Positions 1 through 12,500 of a DNA stretch of 64,000 nt are shown piece by piece. Location of the stretch: positions 14,872,304 through 14,936,303 of the forward strand of contig OZ234496.1 of assembly GCA_965153455.1 (NCBI GenBank). The letters are read 5' to 3'. Source of the DNA: Sphagnum compactum (lineage: Eukaryota; Bryophyta; Sphagnopsida; Sphagnales). Both the position numbers and the translations under genes were made by a program. The notes beneath the pieces were generated by a model. That model had not been told where the DNA came from. It was given only the letters and a program-made list of their open reading frames with translations, and did not search any database. The stretch's first letter is position 1. Each line of letters begins with the position of its first letter.

Positions 1-2104
1 CCAATGAAGAGAGGCATTATTAGTGGTGGATATGCATCACAAATGCACACATGCCTTGTTGTCAATAATTCTAATAACCAATGACTACAATTTATCAATT
101 ATTCAACCAAATAATGGAAATAAGGAAAGGTGCAAAAACTTTGAACAAAAATTGGGAATTAATTTCTCAAGGAATTCAAAGTTTAATCTTTGTGAGGAAG
201 TTTGTGACTTCAACATGTTTTGTGGGCTTTCTTGCAAAAGATCTCGATCCACCTTGTATTTTACTTCATGGGGTTGAGTCCTTGTGTGAGTTTAAGCACA
301 CTAAAGTGGCATAAAAATAGACAATATACATCATTGATTTTGCATTACATTTCATTTTGAACATTCATTTTTTACATGAAGAAAGGAGAGCTAAACAAGT
401 TATTTTGACCTTTGTAAATTGTTGGTAAATCTTTTGAATTGTATTGTACAAGTTTTAAATAGTTAAATCAATTTGCAAATATTTTTTTATTTTATTTTTT
501 TGGGTTAAAAACATTTTGTTTTAGTTTTTCCACTTTTGTTGAATAATAAATACCCCAATTAATTTTCTTTTATGGAGAAATTTATGTTTTTTAGAAAACC
601 GATTTGGTTATTAAAATGTTATTGAAAACTAAAACTAATGTTTATCACAAAAAATGAGAACCACCCAACAATGGTTGTAACCCTAACTTGTTAACTTCTT
701 CCCACACCACAATTCATGAGCCCACACAAATTCACAACATGCATTCAACCAACAAACTTCAAAGCTGAAAATTTCACTATTGAACCCATTGATTTTTGTT
801 ACGCATTTTGACCATTATGGGATGAAATGGAGTATAATGTAATTTCACCGAGATGAAAACTTAATGAAAAACAAATCAAACCGCTGAAAGTATATAACTA
901 TAGGGGAGTGGTTAGTTTGATGGGTCTTTTCTTTTGTTGTGTGGATATGAGTGTGTTGGGTTGTCTATTGCAAGTTAATGGTGGTGGAGAAACTAATGGT
1001 GTTGCATTGGTGTAATTTATGTTAAGGTGGTGGAAGGGCTATTGTTTGTTTTGAATGCTTGATGATCTTTGGTGATGGCAGGCTCAGGGGAAATGCTTTG
1101 GTGGCCGATTCTAAGGATGGGGTGTCAATAGAAAACATAAAAAAACAAATTTTGGTTAAGCTAAGTACCTTTTGTTCTTTGGAATTGGTTTGTGGCTAGT
1201 TGTTGAAACTATAGTTATGATGTTTTTCTTTGGGTTTTGTGGTTGTATGGGAGGAATGCTCGTGATCAGATGTTACGTATTATGTATTCTTTGACTCCAA
1301 TCCTCTTTCTATTGCTTACTAGAGTTTTGAGACTAGGTGTGTGTAGACTCAAAAACATGAATAAAAACACGTAGATATGGTGAAAATGAAGAGGATCACT
1401 AAGGGACAATTGGCTAGTCTCAAGAAAACATTAATTTTGGAGTTGTGGGGTGTTGTGAGTGTGAGGTGAAACCTTAGGGAATTGCATTTGGGAATGAGAT
1501 TCAATTTGTTGGGAACTCTAGGAATATGGTGTTTGCACCATTCCAAGGGCTAGGAAAGAGGAGAAATTTGTATGAGGTGCTTATGTTCGATTTATTATTG
1601 TCAAAATGCTTGGGTGTATTTGTGAAATAAGGTTGTGAAAGATCAATATGTTGGACTAATGCTAAGTGAGAGACCATGATAGCCTAAAAAGAGGTGTCTA
1701 GAGAAATCTAATCCACTAGATCTATAATTCTTCTCATGTTTTTGTGATTGGTTTAGATCAATGGATTAGAATCATAAGTTCGTTTGAACTTGATACTACT
1801 GTAAGAGAGTAGGCAATCTTCATTAGGGTTTGTATTATCAAAATTATTGTATGATCATAGAGTGAATTAAGAGGTCCATTGATAGTCGTCACCTATATAT
1901 AACATTATTAAAGGTATATCCAATTTACAATGAATTTTAAAGAGGTTCATGTAGTATACTATACATGTGGATTATATTGATGAGGTGCATATCAAATGTT
2001 CTTTTCAAACTCATGAACTTTTGTATTTTTTCATTTCAAAATCTCATATGTTTTAAGCTTTAATGAAAACTACTCTAGGCTTACCTAAACCTTTTTAGCT
2101 CCGG
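1..2104. other. AT-rich spacer without a recognisable gene
   Basis: No open frame here resembles a known family and none has convincing exon structure. Around 575-700 on the minus strand lies a sequence beginning TGTTGGGTGGTTCTCA that recurs near 13645 and 32803. It looks like one end of a dispersed repeat family. Nothing else could be assigned. Confidence 0.5.
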
Positions 2105-2876
2105 GCTTACTAAAACTGATGTTGAACACTCTCTGAGCACTTGTTGAACACTCTCTGAGCATCATCCAAGCTTCCACATTTGGTGTACATGTCCACCAAG
2201 CTATTCCCCACAAAAGTTAGCTGATTCACAAACACTTTGAAGGATTTATTCGTGAGCGCACCTGCCCTCGTCAAGTGCACCTGGACTGGCACATGGCATG
2301 GACAGCACCTGCACAAAATAAACAGAGTCTGAATGCACACCTTCCTGTTGCATTTGTTGAATTGTTCCAATGCCGGTTGCCCTTGCAGGCGTTTCACATA
2401 TCCCAATATCATGGCATTTCAACTGACCACATCTCAAGATGGATGCTCTTGTTGAACACTCGAGAGAGCATCGTCCATGCTGCTCCCACATTGAGTATAA
2501 ATGTCAACCAAGCTACTCCCCACAAACACATCTGAATCCCACCCACTTCCAACAATGAGCTCATGAGTGCACATGCCCTCTTCAAGTGTGCAACTACACT
2601 GGCACATGCATTCACAACCCCCACCAAAGTCACACTGGCTGGCCACACACAATCCTGTTGCAATTTGTTGAAATGAATCCAGTGCCTTTGTGTCCTGGCC
2701 CCCATATTTCACATGTCCAAATATCATTGCATTCCAAATGACCACATCTCGAGATGGCATCTTGTTAAACCCTAACTGAGTATGCGGCATGCTCCCACAT
2801 TTGGAATACATGTAAACCCTACCACTCCCCCACAATCAGATCATGCTCACAACCACTTTGATTTAGTTTGTTCGTG

Positions 2877-2900
2877 AGCCTGCCTGCCTGCCTGCCTGCC
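2877..2900. repeat. GCCT tetranucleotide run inside PPR pseudogene
   Basis: About five GCCT units lie where the paralogue near 36988 has only two. The expansion alters length and contributes to frame loss. Confidence 0.8.
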
Positions 2901-2981
2901 CTCTTCAAGTGCTCATAAACTAGCACATGCATTCATTACTGGAACAAAAGTGAACCTGTCAGGACCCATGTCTTTTTCTTA

Positions 2982-3063
2982 CATTTCTTGGAAAAGCTCA
3001 ATTGTCAAAATAAACCCTAAACCCAAAACCCGTAAGAAGACAATTGAGCTTTTCCAAGAAATG
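2982..3063. repeat. Perfect 25-bp inverted repeat inside PPR pseudogene
   Basis: The arms at 2982-3006 and 3039-3063 are exact reverse complements of 25 bases and are separated by 32 bases containing AAACCCTAAACCC. The paralogue has only one copy of this segment, near 37079-37103. The left arm is collinear with the paralogue and the right arm is an inverted extra copy. It would form a stable hairpin in DNA or RNA. Confidence 0.85.
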
Positions 3064-3341
3064 CAAGAAACGTTGACAGCTCTTGATGTTACCTTGCAAA
3101 CCTTCTAGATTCCAAGAAAAGCTGTTCAAATTGCACAGTCCCGGGTGCCAATTACAGCCAACTCTGCTCCAATCCCATCCAGCTAGGGTTTCGTGGGTCC
3201 GCAAACCCAGAGAGCGTCATGCGTCTTCTTCTTATGCTTGAAATCTGGGTACGTTGTATTTCACTTTCTCCGGCCTACAATCCCACCATTCTGCGAAGGA
3301 TCTGAAAAGAATTGCCGCCAAAGCTTCTCTCTCTGTGGCCT

Positions 3342-6300
3342 GCTGGGGACAGAGAACACACAATGTCGTCTCCATTCTCTTTTAGGGCAACTGCCGAGTT
3401 TGGACAATTGCTTCATCACCCAAACCCTAAATTGCTTCATCCCTAGTTTAGGGCTAGGGGTGCTCTTCACCTGCATTTTGCATCTGAGAACTGGGCATGT
3501 AGGGCTCCTTTTCACATTGATATCGCAACCCTCTGCATGCCACTCTTTTGTGATGTACATATGTGTGTATCGGGACTCTTCAGGAGCTTGCATAAACTTA
3601 TTAGCCTGTTGGATTTTTTACAGGTGGCGGCATTTGTACTTGAAGCCTTTTCACAAACATGGAGCTTCACCCATCTCAGGATTCCCAAGGAAATGAGGAC
3701 TCAGATGGCTAGGTGTGTGCATCATTGATGAGATTTATGTGTTAATAATGTGTTGGATTTTGGTTCATAAATTTACCACCTTCAGAGCTTCCACTCTTGC
3801 TCCAACTATGGCGAGCAGATTGAAAGGACATCTGCACATAAGCACATCTGCCAGGAAGTCTTGCATTTGAATTCATTGACTTGGGTGCCCTGTAACTCTG
3901 TCTAAGTTGCATTCAGGGTGTCTTGTGGTCATGATCTCGACTATGTCTTTAACCTATGTGATGTCATGATCCTATGTCCCTCAAGAGTGCTAGCCAACAT
4001 CATAACTTCAAGTCTTTGGGTTGCTTCGTCACGGGGGAGGTTGCTTCCAGAAATTCAAAAGAAACTCAAAGCTCATATAGTTTTTGTACAATTAGGGGTT
4101 TGCCCAGATTTTGGGTGGATTATTTATATACCTGTCGACATTGTCAGGAGCTGATGAAGTCAGTGGGTAGTAGTGATGGCAGCTCAGCACTGCTATGCAT
4201 GATGAAGGTGATCTGGTCTGATACTTTGTGAGCATGCAACTCTCATAAGGCTATGACTGGACTCATTGTCGGGTTACCTTCAAATTGTTGTTGTGGAGAA
4301 TTTTTCTGCAATTTCCATAGATATGTCCCAGATATGTACCCCTTTATCTCCATTCATTACTGGCGAGCAGAGGGTTGAAATCAGTTTCTCATACTGCGGG
4401 ATCTTGTGGCTGAGCAATCATTAAGAAAATTTGCAAAGAAAATGAGCCCCAGAGTGTGGGGGCTGTGTGATATGAACTAACTTGTGGATAGTGCTCTCAA
4501 AAGCATCCATGGACCTCTGATCCTGGTGAACCCTAATTCCCAGTCTCTGCTTTTCTGAAATCATTAAAATATATCTGTGAATGTATCACTAACAAACACC
4601 TTATTTTCAACATTTTCTTGTTTTGAACACCAGTTTTTTTCATGGGGAAGAGTGTTGTATCTGAGAAGAATCATGTCTGTATCTGTCTGATGTCAACAAT
4701 TGTTGATGGCCCGTCTCTTTGTTGTTGGCTCTTTACATACTTGTAAGAGCACACTCTGTTTGGGCTTTCACCCGTTGAAAGTGCTGTACTCTCACCATGA
4801 GAGCTTTTTGTCAAGCAATCCACCATCGATGCTTGAGTGCATATGGGCTGATTCCTCTCACGTTTCTGCCATAAAGATGATCCAGCTGCTGTGAAGTGTC
4901 AATGTTTCTGCCAGTAAACATGCCCATCAAAGCACAGAGTGCTTGAATTTAGAAAAGTGCTACACAGCACTCAGTCATTTGAGCAACTGTTGCTTGTGTT
5001 GGGTCTCTAACTGTGACAGTGATACCAGAAGGACCAGAGCTGACATCCAACCTACTTAGCCAGCTTATGGGTTCAGGGTTCAGGGTTTTTTAAGGAGCCT
5101 GATTTAACACAGTCTGGGAAATGAAACAAATTTCACTTGAGGTTTCTGAAAGCTTAAATTCACAGCGAAAAATTTCAGCCAACTTTCTGACTACACATTT
5201 GCAAAAGAATTTAGCATGTTCAAATTGATCAAAACTGTGCTTTTGTCGGATTTTACAAATTGCAGGACTCTGGGTAAATCTGAGAACAGGAAGTTTGGAT
5301 ATGAGGAGCTCAGCTGGGTATCAGTATTACACTGCAGAGCTAGAGATTACATTCTGGAGTGAAGCAGCTTTGAATGATGGACCTGCTTTTTGTGTAAGGT
5401 AAAGTACAAGGGTGAAGGCATTACCAGAATAAGGACCCGCATGAGGCAGCAGTCGAGCATTGCCCAATTTTGGTAATGCCCTCACCCACATGCTTCACTG
5501 AGTGTACAGAGCAACCTTGCTTTTTATTTTTTATGTTTTTCCCTGTGATACCCAGCGGTGCTACCAGTATCACGGGAAAAAATCATGCTGAGCTTCACAA
5601 AAACAGAATGCCCACAGGAGCAGAACTTTCCATTTTTGAAAAGCCCAGCAGGGTTTTACACTCTTTGTTCATTTATCACTAGAAAACCTTGTTTTACACT
5701 CGCTACTTGCGAGTGCGATGCCACTGTGGACACTGGGTTATAATATAACAATCTGTAGTTGGCAACCTGCTGGTTTCCATCACTTTTTTCCCTTTAACTG
5801 TCCAATTGCCCAACCAAGATGTCTCTGGTGTGATCATACACGTCTTGGTGCTGTCCAGACACCAATTTTGTCTCTTATTATACACAAATATTGGACAATA
5901 GGAGGCATGTTATGTCTCTTAGTGTCTATTAGATGCCCAACGTGTAAATAACAAGATGCCAATTTTTTCATATGGGTGTATGGGCATCATCCATCTTTTT
6001 GAGAAAAGATGGATCAGGCCAAGGACAGCAAAGAAAAAGAAGAGGAAGCAGAAAATACTTTTGCACCATCTGCAATAAGGAAGGACCCATTGCTGATTTT
6101 GCACCATTGGTTGCATGCTGGTTCTTTTCATGAAACCCAGTGGTTCTTTGAGGGGGTTTGAAATAACTGGATTCAGTGCAGGTTCTTTATTCTAATTCTC
6201 TTTTCTGGATATCCTGAACCAACGGTTCTCTGATTCACAAATGGTTCAAAACCGGAAGCAAAGCTTATCTGATGTAATTGGCCAATGGCCAATTATCTGA

Positions 6301-8053
6301 TGTAACTGGCACTTGGAAGAGATTCTGCCAGATCATTAGGAACTTTGTGTTAGACCTCACCATGTTCTATGTGCCAGTCATGGTTCATTTTGTACATGTT
6401 TTCGAATCTGGTTTTTGAAGGATTTGCAATTAGTGTTGCCAGACAACAAACTGATATGCCTTCAATTTATTGTTAGTGTATTGTGGCTTGGAAAATGCCT
6501 CATCTGCGAGTTTTTCTCTTGATGCATTAAGTACCCATGTCAACTTAGAATTTGATTGCAATGTAAGGATCCAAGCTTGGTGCCAACTTGCATAATCATT
6601 GCACACAAATGTACTAAGTTGTTCACCATCTCCATTTTCCAAAGTTGCTCAAGGTCCCAGAGACGATGAGCATACTTATCACTAACTGAAAACAAGGTGG
6701 CCTAGTAGTAGTGCGCACAGGCCAACAATTGGAGCTTCCTTTCACCCTACCTCAGACCTGCCTCAGAAAGACCATGGTGTTTGGAATACAACAGTCCCAG
6801 GAAACCCATTATGTCTCTCTTGCAATTCTTACTGGCTTCTAGGAATCATTGGGAGTTTTGAGACAACAAATGCAAAGCAAGACTCTTCCATCTTGGAATG
6901 TATGTTATTTTCTGACATACATGTTCAAATTTGGCCCTTACTTTCTGATACTCAAATCTTTAGTCCAACTCAAATCTTGAAATATTCCACCGCCAAATGA
7001 TTGAACTGAAGATTTGAGTTGAAATAATAAATTATTTTTAGATGTTTTAAGTTGGGTCTTGTATAACAATACTGGGCCTGACTCCAAGAACATAATGTCT
7101 TCTGTATTGATTGCCATTTGCAACAAGTTTTCCATGAAAACTTTCATCTAACAATTCCAATTGAGTTTCAAAATCATTTCAAATAGTGAATCAAGTGACA
7201 AGTTTCCCAGGATTGGAACTCATCAAATTCTGGTTTTGGAAGAAACACACCTAAATATTCCCCAAAGACCTTCTACACATCAACAAGAACTAGTAGGTTT
7301 TGGTTGAACTGAAAGATTTCAATACCCGACTGCTGTAATAATTGGCACATCATTTCTCTCCCACAGGAGAGCTACTTTTTTCCCAAGAAGTTTTGCATCC
7401 GGCAATTCTTTTTAACTTCAAAAACATGATCAAATAAACCATAGCAAATAACCACACTTACATTTGATCAAAATCCCAAGTTTCCAAATAGTGGACAGTT
7501 TGCAAATGAATTTGCACATACAAATTTACATCACAACAAAAAACATGGACAAGAAGACTCATTTATTGAGCTTGTAGAAGCAAATCCCACATTCGCCTAC
7601 AAAAGCATTTGCAAATCAAGAGAAAAAAACCTACTTTATTTTACACAACAGTAGAATGCTCTAGTTCAGTGCATTTATGGCCATTCAATAATCTGCTGGA
7701 GAGTAGGTAGTAAAATTTCTTGAATCCATCTTGATTTCAAGAGCAGAAAATTCTCCCTCTTTTGTGTTTCTTTCAACATTTGATGTTGCAAAGAAGTTTG
7801 CAGATGGATTTCACTTCCTGTAATTGCTGCTGCTGGAGCTAATTTTGAGTGAGTATTATGACCTGAAAAAACCCATTTCTTATTTGAGCTTTTCTCTCCA
7901 TTAGGTTGTGCTATGTCCACTGGGGAAAAACCTACATCAGCCCCTTCAGGGGTTTAGAAGTCAGGATGCTACAAACAAGGGCAGGAGATGACGACTCTGT
8001 CTGAGTTCATGACATGAGTCCGACCCATCATCAGGCCCAAGTTGTTCCAGAAC
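3342..8053. other. 4.7 kb spacer, no gene recognised
   Basis: Several open frames of 60-160 codons exist on both strands, the longest at 3193-3696. That one overlaps the leader of the PPR pseudogene and is not family-like. None shows a known domain, a splice pattern or the codon bias of the neighbouring genes. The base composition is less AT-rich than at 10-20 kb, so a decayed gene or an untranslated transcript cannot be excluded. Confidence 0.4.
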
Positions 8054-8503
8054 TCACATAAGAACACATAGGGCGTAGATAATGCCTGGGATGTATCCCA
8101 AAATTGTCAGTAGGAGACAGATCCAGAACTCCAACTGCAAAACAAACAAACAAGCAAGCAAGCAAGGACGTGAGCAACTGAACTTTTTCAGTGCAATGCC
8201 GAGTTGCCTCGGAGTGCATCCTCTGATGAGTTCAGAGGTTTGTCTTTCACCAAAAACATGTGTGCCCCCATACTTTGACCTTGCTGCATCCTGCTGCAAA
8301 TGGTGCAGAAACAGACAAATTCTGCCATGAAAATTTCTCTCTCTCTTAAGCAGATTGTCGAGCTACTACTACAACTGGGACACGAGTATAAAGAAGGATA
8401 GGGTCCTTACCATGCAGCCATACTTTAGGAACACGCCGAGAGGCGGCAAAAGGATGGCGATCAGGATATCGCAACACGTAGCTAGAACACCTCCTTTCCC
8501 CAT
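8054..8503 (-). CDS. RCI2/PMP3 family small hydrophobic membrane protein (UPF0057)
   Basis: There are two coding exons on the minus strand: 8411-8503 (31 codons, starting MGKGGVLATCCDILIAILLP) and 8054-8134 (26 residues plus TGA, ending LGYIPGIIYALCVLM). The donor is ATG|GTAAGG and the acceptor TGCAG|TTGGAG, with the intron in phase 0. The 57-residue product has the whole family signature: an N-terminal hydrophobic segment with AILLPPLGVFLKYGC, then EFWICLLLTILGYIPGIIYA. That gives two membrane spans with almost nothing outside. PMP3/RCI2 proteins sit in the plasma membrane and endomembranes. They influence membrane potential and cation uptake, and they are induced by cold, salt and dehydration. 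The intron position after the first span is typical of plant members. The exon 2 frame is also open upstream of the acceptor, but that extension is not family-like. The gene appears intact. Confidence 0.93.
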
Positions 8504-8589
8504 ATTGCAAAGCTCTGAGAAGTACTTACTCTGAAAGAAAGTAGTAGCTGAAAATATTCCTGGAAAAAAAAAATTGAAGTCTCACAACA

Positions 8590-8625
8590 ACATCATCATC
8601 ATCATCATCATCAACAACAACAACA
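8590..8625. repeat. CAT/CAA microsatellite upstream of RCI2-like gene
   Basis: A run of about eight ATC units is followed by CAA units. It lies about 90 bp upstream of the start codon, in the presumed 5' leader or promoter on the minus strand. Confidence 0.8.
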
Positions 8626-8906
8626 GAAAAAACCGCTCCTCACAAGAGACTTTCACAAACACCAAAACAAAAAACAGCAGACCAAGTTCATACTAACTTC
8701 TTCATTCTTTCATCAAAATGCAAATGCAAAACGACTTCAAATTGCAACCACTTCCAAAAAAGGAAACAAAAAAAAGAAATCTCCGAGCCTCAAAGAAATT
8801 CAAAACGTGTAAGAAATCTCGATACATTACCTCAGAAAATTCGGTGACTAATAGCAACAAGCTCGAGAAGCAGAGAGAAGCAGCGGCACTCACGACAAGA
8901 GCTTTG

Positions 8907-8945
8907 CACACACACACACACACACAAACACACGAGAGAGAGAGT
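8907..8945. repeat. CA/GA dinucleotide microsatellite
   Basis: About ten CA units run into a GA run, roughly 400 bp upstream of the RCI2-like start codon. Polypyrimidine or polypurine runs of this kind are common in plant promoters and leaders. No function can be proved from sequence. Confidence 0.8.
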
Positions 8946-9227
8946 GTCCGCCTGAGAGGACTATATTGGCGAAAGGTCGGTGGTGAAGATGGGCGGAATC
9001 TGCGAGTAGAGGGGCAGAATTCCAAAGTAAAATCTTTAGAAACTAGCCTTTTCCACATGTCGGAACCCGTTCATGACAAGTTGCAAACAAAGAAAATTCC
9101 CAACCATGAAACCGTAATTGTTGCAATCCCCGGAGGACCCCAAAAACAAAAAAAGTTAAGTTCCGGAAAAGAAAAATAATTTGCAGGTTTCAAGGAAATG
9201 GTCGGAACGGACAGACGTAACAACCCC

Positions 9228-9545
9228 GTAAACTTGTCACAATAATAAACTTTCTTCACATCCGATCAGATCAGCCCGTCCGTCTGTCCGTCCGTCCGTC
9301 CGAGCCTCCACCACCCACACCGAAAGGAAAACACACATCTTGGTGGGGGTCAATGTTGGATGGATGGACATCATAATAAATTATCTTTAGCTTTCTTCAC
9401 ATCCAATCAGCCCGTGCATCCAACCCACCACATATATTACAAAATTGAAACACACCTTTAGTGGGAGTTGGATGGATGAACAGATGGATGAACAGATGGA
9501 TGAATGGTTGTTATTTTTAATAAGTTTCTTTGCATTTGACCAGCC
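9228..9545. repeat. Diverged tandem duplication with TCCG and GATG runs
   Basis: Two or three units of roughly 130-145 bp share the order 'AATAAA-CTTTCTTCACATCC-ATCAGCCCG', then CCACC, then 'GGGxGTxGGATGGATG'. Unit 1 starts near 9240 and contains a (TCCG)n run at 9275-9304. Unit 2 starts near 9374 and ends in GATGGATGAACA repeats. A third, weaker unit starts near 9515. This looks like an old local duplication with microsatellite expansion. Confidence 0.6.
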
Positions 9546-12500
9546 CATCTTCTATCTCCAATTTTCTTATGTCAAAAATTGAAATAATAATAATGAATAA
9601 ATTAATTCAAAAATTTTTAAAAAAAAAAAAAAAAAACTCATGCTCTTTGGACGAAACCACAATTTTTAAAAATTTGTTTGGGGGAAAATAATTTTGTTTT
9701 TTTAAAAACCCATAAATTGAAGCTGCTCTCAAGTAAGAACTACAAAGCATGAGATCTTGCCACGTGTAAGAAACCGAGTAGCTTCGTTTCAGCAGATTAG
9801 GCCCTGGCTCTGACACGTAGGATGAATAACCTTCTCACTACATGCCCTACAATCTGAATAGGTACAAAGTTTTGTCCAGGTGTCAAATTCAACACGTGTC
9901 GTTCTGTACGTGGACCCTCGTTGCACTAAGTAAGTTGAACTAGTCAAGTACATGAACAGTTCACTCCACGTGCCAACATTTTTTAAAATTTAAATTAAAT
10001 TAAATTAGGCAATTTTTTCTTTTTTAAACAAATTATTTTCTATTTATTTTATTTTATTTTATTTTAGTTTGGGGTTGCTTGGAGGGGGGGGGAGGGGTGG
10101 CTGGCTGAAGAAAAGACAAAACTTTGGTGAAATATTTAATTCCAACATAAAATCTGATTCCTATTGAATGTATAACTCTTGATATTAAGTATAATCATGG
10201 GTTTAAGTCCTTTAAAAATTACAACAAAATTTGCAAAGAATATATGTTCAGGTGTTGAAAATTGCTAAAAATTCTAGCTCAAATCTATTAATTCATCTAA
10301 ACCCACAAATTAATTTTTTTAAATAATGGAAATAGGAATATCCAACAAAACATTGTGTGAGTTGTAGATTTAGCATGTGAGAGGTGATTTTTACAAATTT
10401 TGTTACCAAATCTCTCAAGTGTGATATGCCAAAATGTTTGTGATAATTTTAAATCAACGATGATAAAATTGGCTTTTTGAAAGTATTCTTGGGGTTTATG
10501 TTTGTGATATAAGTGAGACAACATTTCAAGATGTTCAAGAATATCGCAATTATAAAATGGTAAGCATGTGTGATATTTGGAGCAACATTTTTAGGGTTTA
10601 GGTAGGGTGAAAACCCTAAACCCTAAACCCTAAACCATGTGAAAAAATATTATTTTGTTTTAATTGTTGTTTTGATGATGTAATAATGTTAGAGGACAAA
10701 TTTATGTGTAAAACCAAAAAAAAAGAATAGAAGTGATCCACTTATGAGAAATGAGACAATAACCTTGCATGTTTATGCATAATAATTTGAAAAGATTTTT
10801 TTTAAAACCTTTGGTTTTAATTAAATTTTAATGTTGCCTCACTATTAATGTTATCCTAGAAACGTTATTATTCCAAAAACAAATATTGAATAAATTGCAT
10901 TTCATTATAATTTGAATTTATCAAAATGGTTCAAACATCACAACTCCAAACCCCTAATTGTTTAGAGTAGTCCAACTATATATGGTGAGAATTATTGATT
11001 TGAGTTAATTATTGATTCAAAATTATTATTGTGAATATGTGTTTTTATGTTAATTTGACTTTGAATTCCCACCTCATCAACATTCAAATTGTGATTATAA
11101 TTATTTGATTTAAACCAATGTGTGAAATTACATGTTAACCTAATATATGTAGATATTTGATGTAGCTAATGGAGTCAATTTCTTCTTTACAACATGATTC
11201 TTTTCTACCTACTAATCATTGTTGAATTTGGAGAGCTTCTATCCTTGTGGTGGTTTGTCTAGTTCGTCATTTGAAAAAATGATCTAGTAATTTTAAGATT
11301 TCATAAGTATCAACAAGTTGCAATACTTGTGGATTTGTAAGTTGGTTATAATGTTAGTTAATATAAATCATGGTTTATGAATTGCATTTGCAAGTCATGG
11401 ACAATTGAAAAAAAAATCCAATAATGCTTTCATGAAATATGGGAATCTAACCTTGAATAATAATTTAAAAAGGTGAGGTTACCCCAAAAAAAATTGATTA
11501 ATGCATAAATGGATTTATTCCAATTTACTTGTATGCATTGTGTAAAACTTATTGTTTTATTAATATATATATTCATTTTTCATGTCAAAAATTTCAATTA
11601 ATATTATATGGAATGTTAAATTATAGCTGCATGGAACACCCATATATGGTGGGATGTGAGTGTGCCCAATCTTGAGGTATGCAAAAATGTAAGGCATTAA
11701 ATCTAAGGAAGAATCTTCTAATTATCCTTTTTTTGCCGTAACAAAAATGGCACATGAATGTCACAAATCAAGAACACTACAAGAAATCCATGTAAATGAG
11801 AAGCTTCCCCCTATGTTTTGAAAGGTCCTCATTATGGTAAAAGGTGGAGGCTCTGAGCAATGGTTTGGAGTCATGGTTGTTTACACTCATTTCATTTCAA
11901 GGTTTTAAACCCTTGGAGTGACCAAATTAACTTTTTTAGACCATCAAAGTGGTGTCATAAAAGTTCAAAAGTGGTTGACACTTGATGGACAATGGGGTCA
12001 CTTGTTCATATGCTATTGATTCATACCACAATAAACCCACCTTAAAAGGACATAAAAAACTATATCAATATGATTATAATGTGCAAGTGTGCAAAAGAAT
12101 GACATGGAGATATTGTAACCCATAATGGATTGAAAATAGATATTCAAAGTTGATTATAGATTTTTCACAAGTTTGAACTTGAAGGGACAATAACATTTCA
12201 ATTTGCAATTTGCAACACTAGTTTTTAGTGTGGCAAAACACATGTCAAGAATTATTAACATATTTCAAATATAGTAAACTCAAATGGAATTGAGAAGTAA
12301 CTTGATAATAAGGTTTACATAGATATGCAAATCTAACAACGCTTCATCAATTGGGAAATACAAAAGTGACATCCACATTTGAACAAGCGTTTTGTTCCCA
12401 TTCAATGATCAAAACTCAATTGTTGCATCACTTAAGTATGAAGGTTGGATTGAAGAAATATTGTAGTTAGATTATGGGCATTTTTAAACTTTTTTTTTTC

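Larger units (their letters stand above)
2105..3341 (-). pseudogene. Truncated PPR-DYW pseudogene, paralogue of the gene at 34723-37483
   Basis: Read on the minus strand, this region matches the N-terminal part of the PPR-DYW gene at 34.7-37.5 kb. It starts with the stretch encoding REKLWRQFFSDPSQ and YPDFKHKK (the PDF-like motif), followed by degenerate PPR triplets with phrases such as SSLVDIYTQCG and NSLVDMYTKCGSLDDA. The frame is broken many times: the pieces lie in three different frames between 2110 and 3593. The homology ends in a PPR repeat (DAQRVFNKCSES), so the E and DYW domains are absent. Upstream, similarity to the intact paralogue fades near 3341. An inverted duplication and an expanded GCCT run lie inside it and add to the damage. 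No intron is seen, as in the paralogue. It is almost certainly non-coding for a PPR protein. Confidence 0.85.

Noticed and set aside
3193-3696. 167-codon plus-strand frame
   Set aside because: The first part is the antisense of the PPR pseudogene leader and the rest has no known domain. No splice or start context supports it.
8702-9179. Long frames on both strands around the CA/GA microsatellite
   Set aside because: Low-complexity sequence with CVCVCV or HTHTHT peptides from the repeat. It lies in the upstream region of the RCI2-like gene.
10077-10100. G-rich run as a regulatory G-quadruplex
   Set aside because: The G tracts would allow a quadruplex, but the site is far from any recognised gene and nothing else supports a function.
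11775-11788. CACTACAAGAAAT as the end of a CACTA transposon
   Set aside because: The motif is right, but no matching inverted terminus with a 3-bp target duplication was found within several kb.
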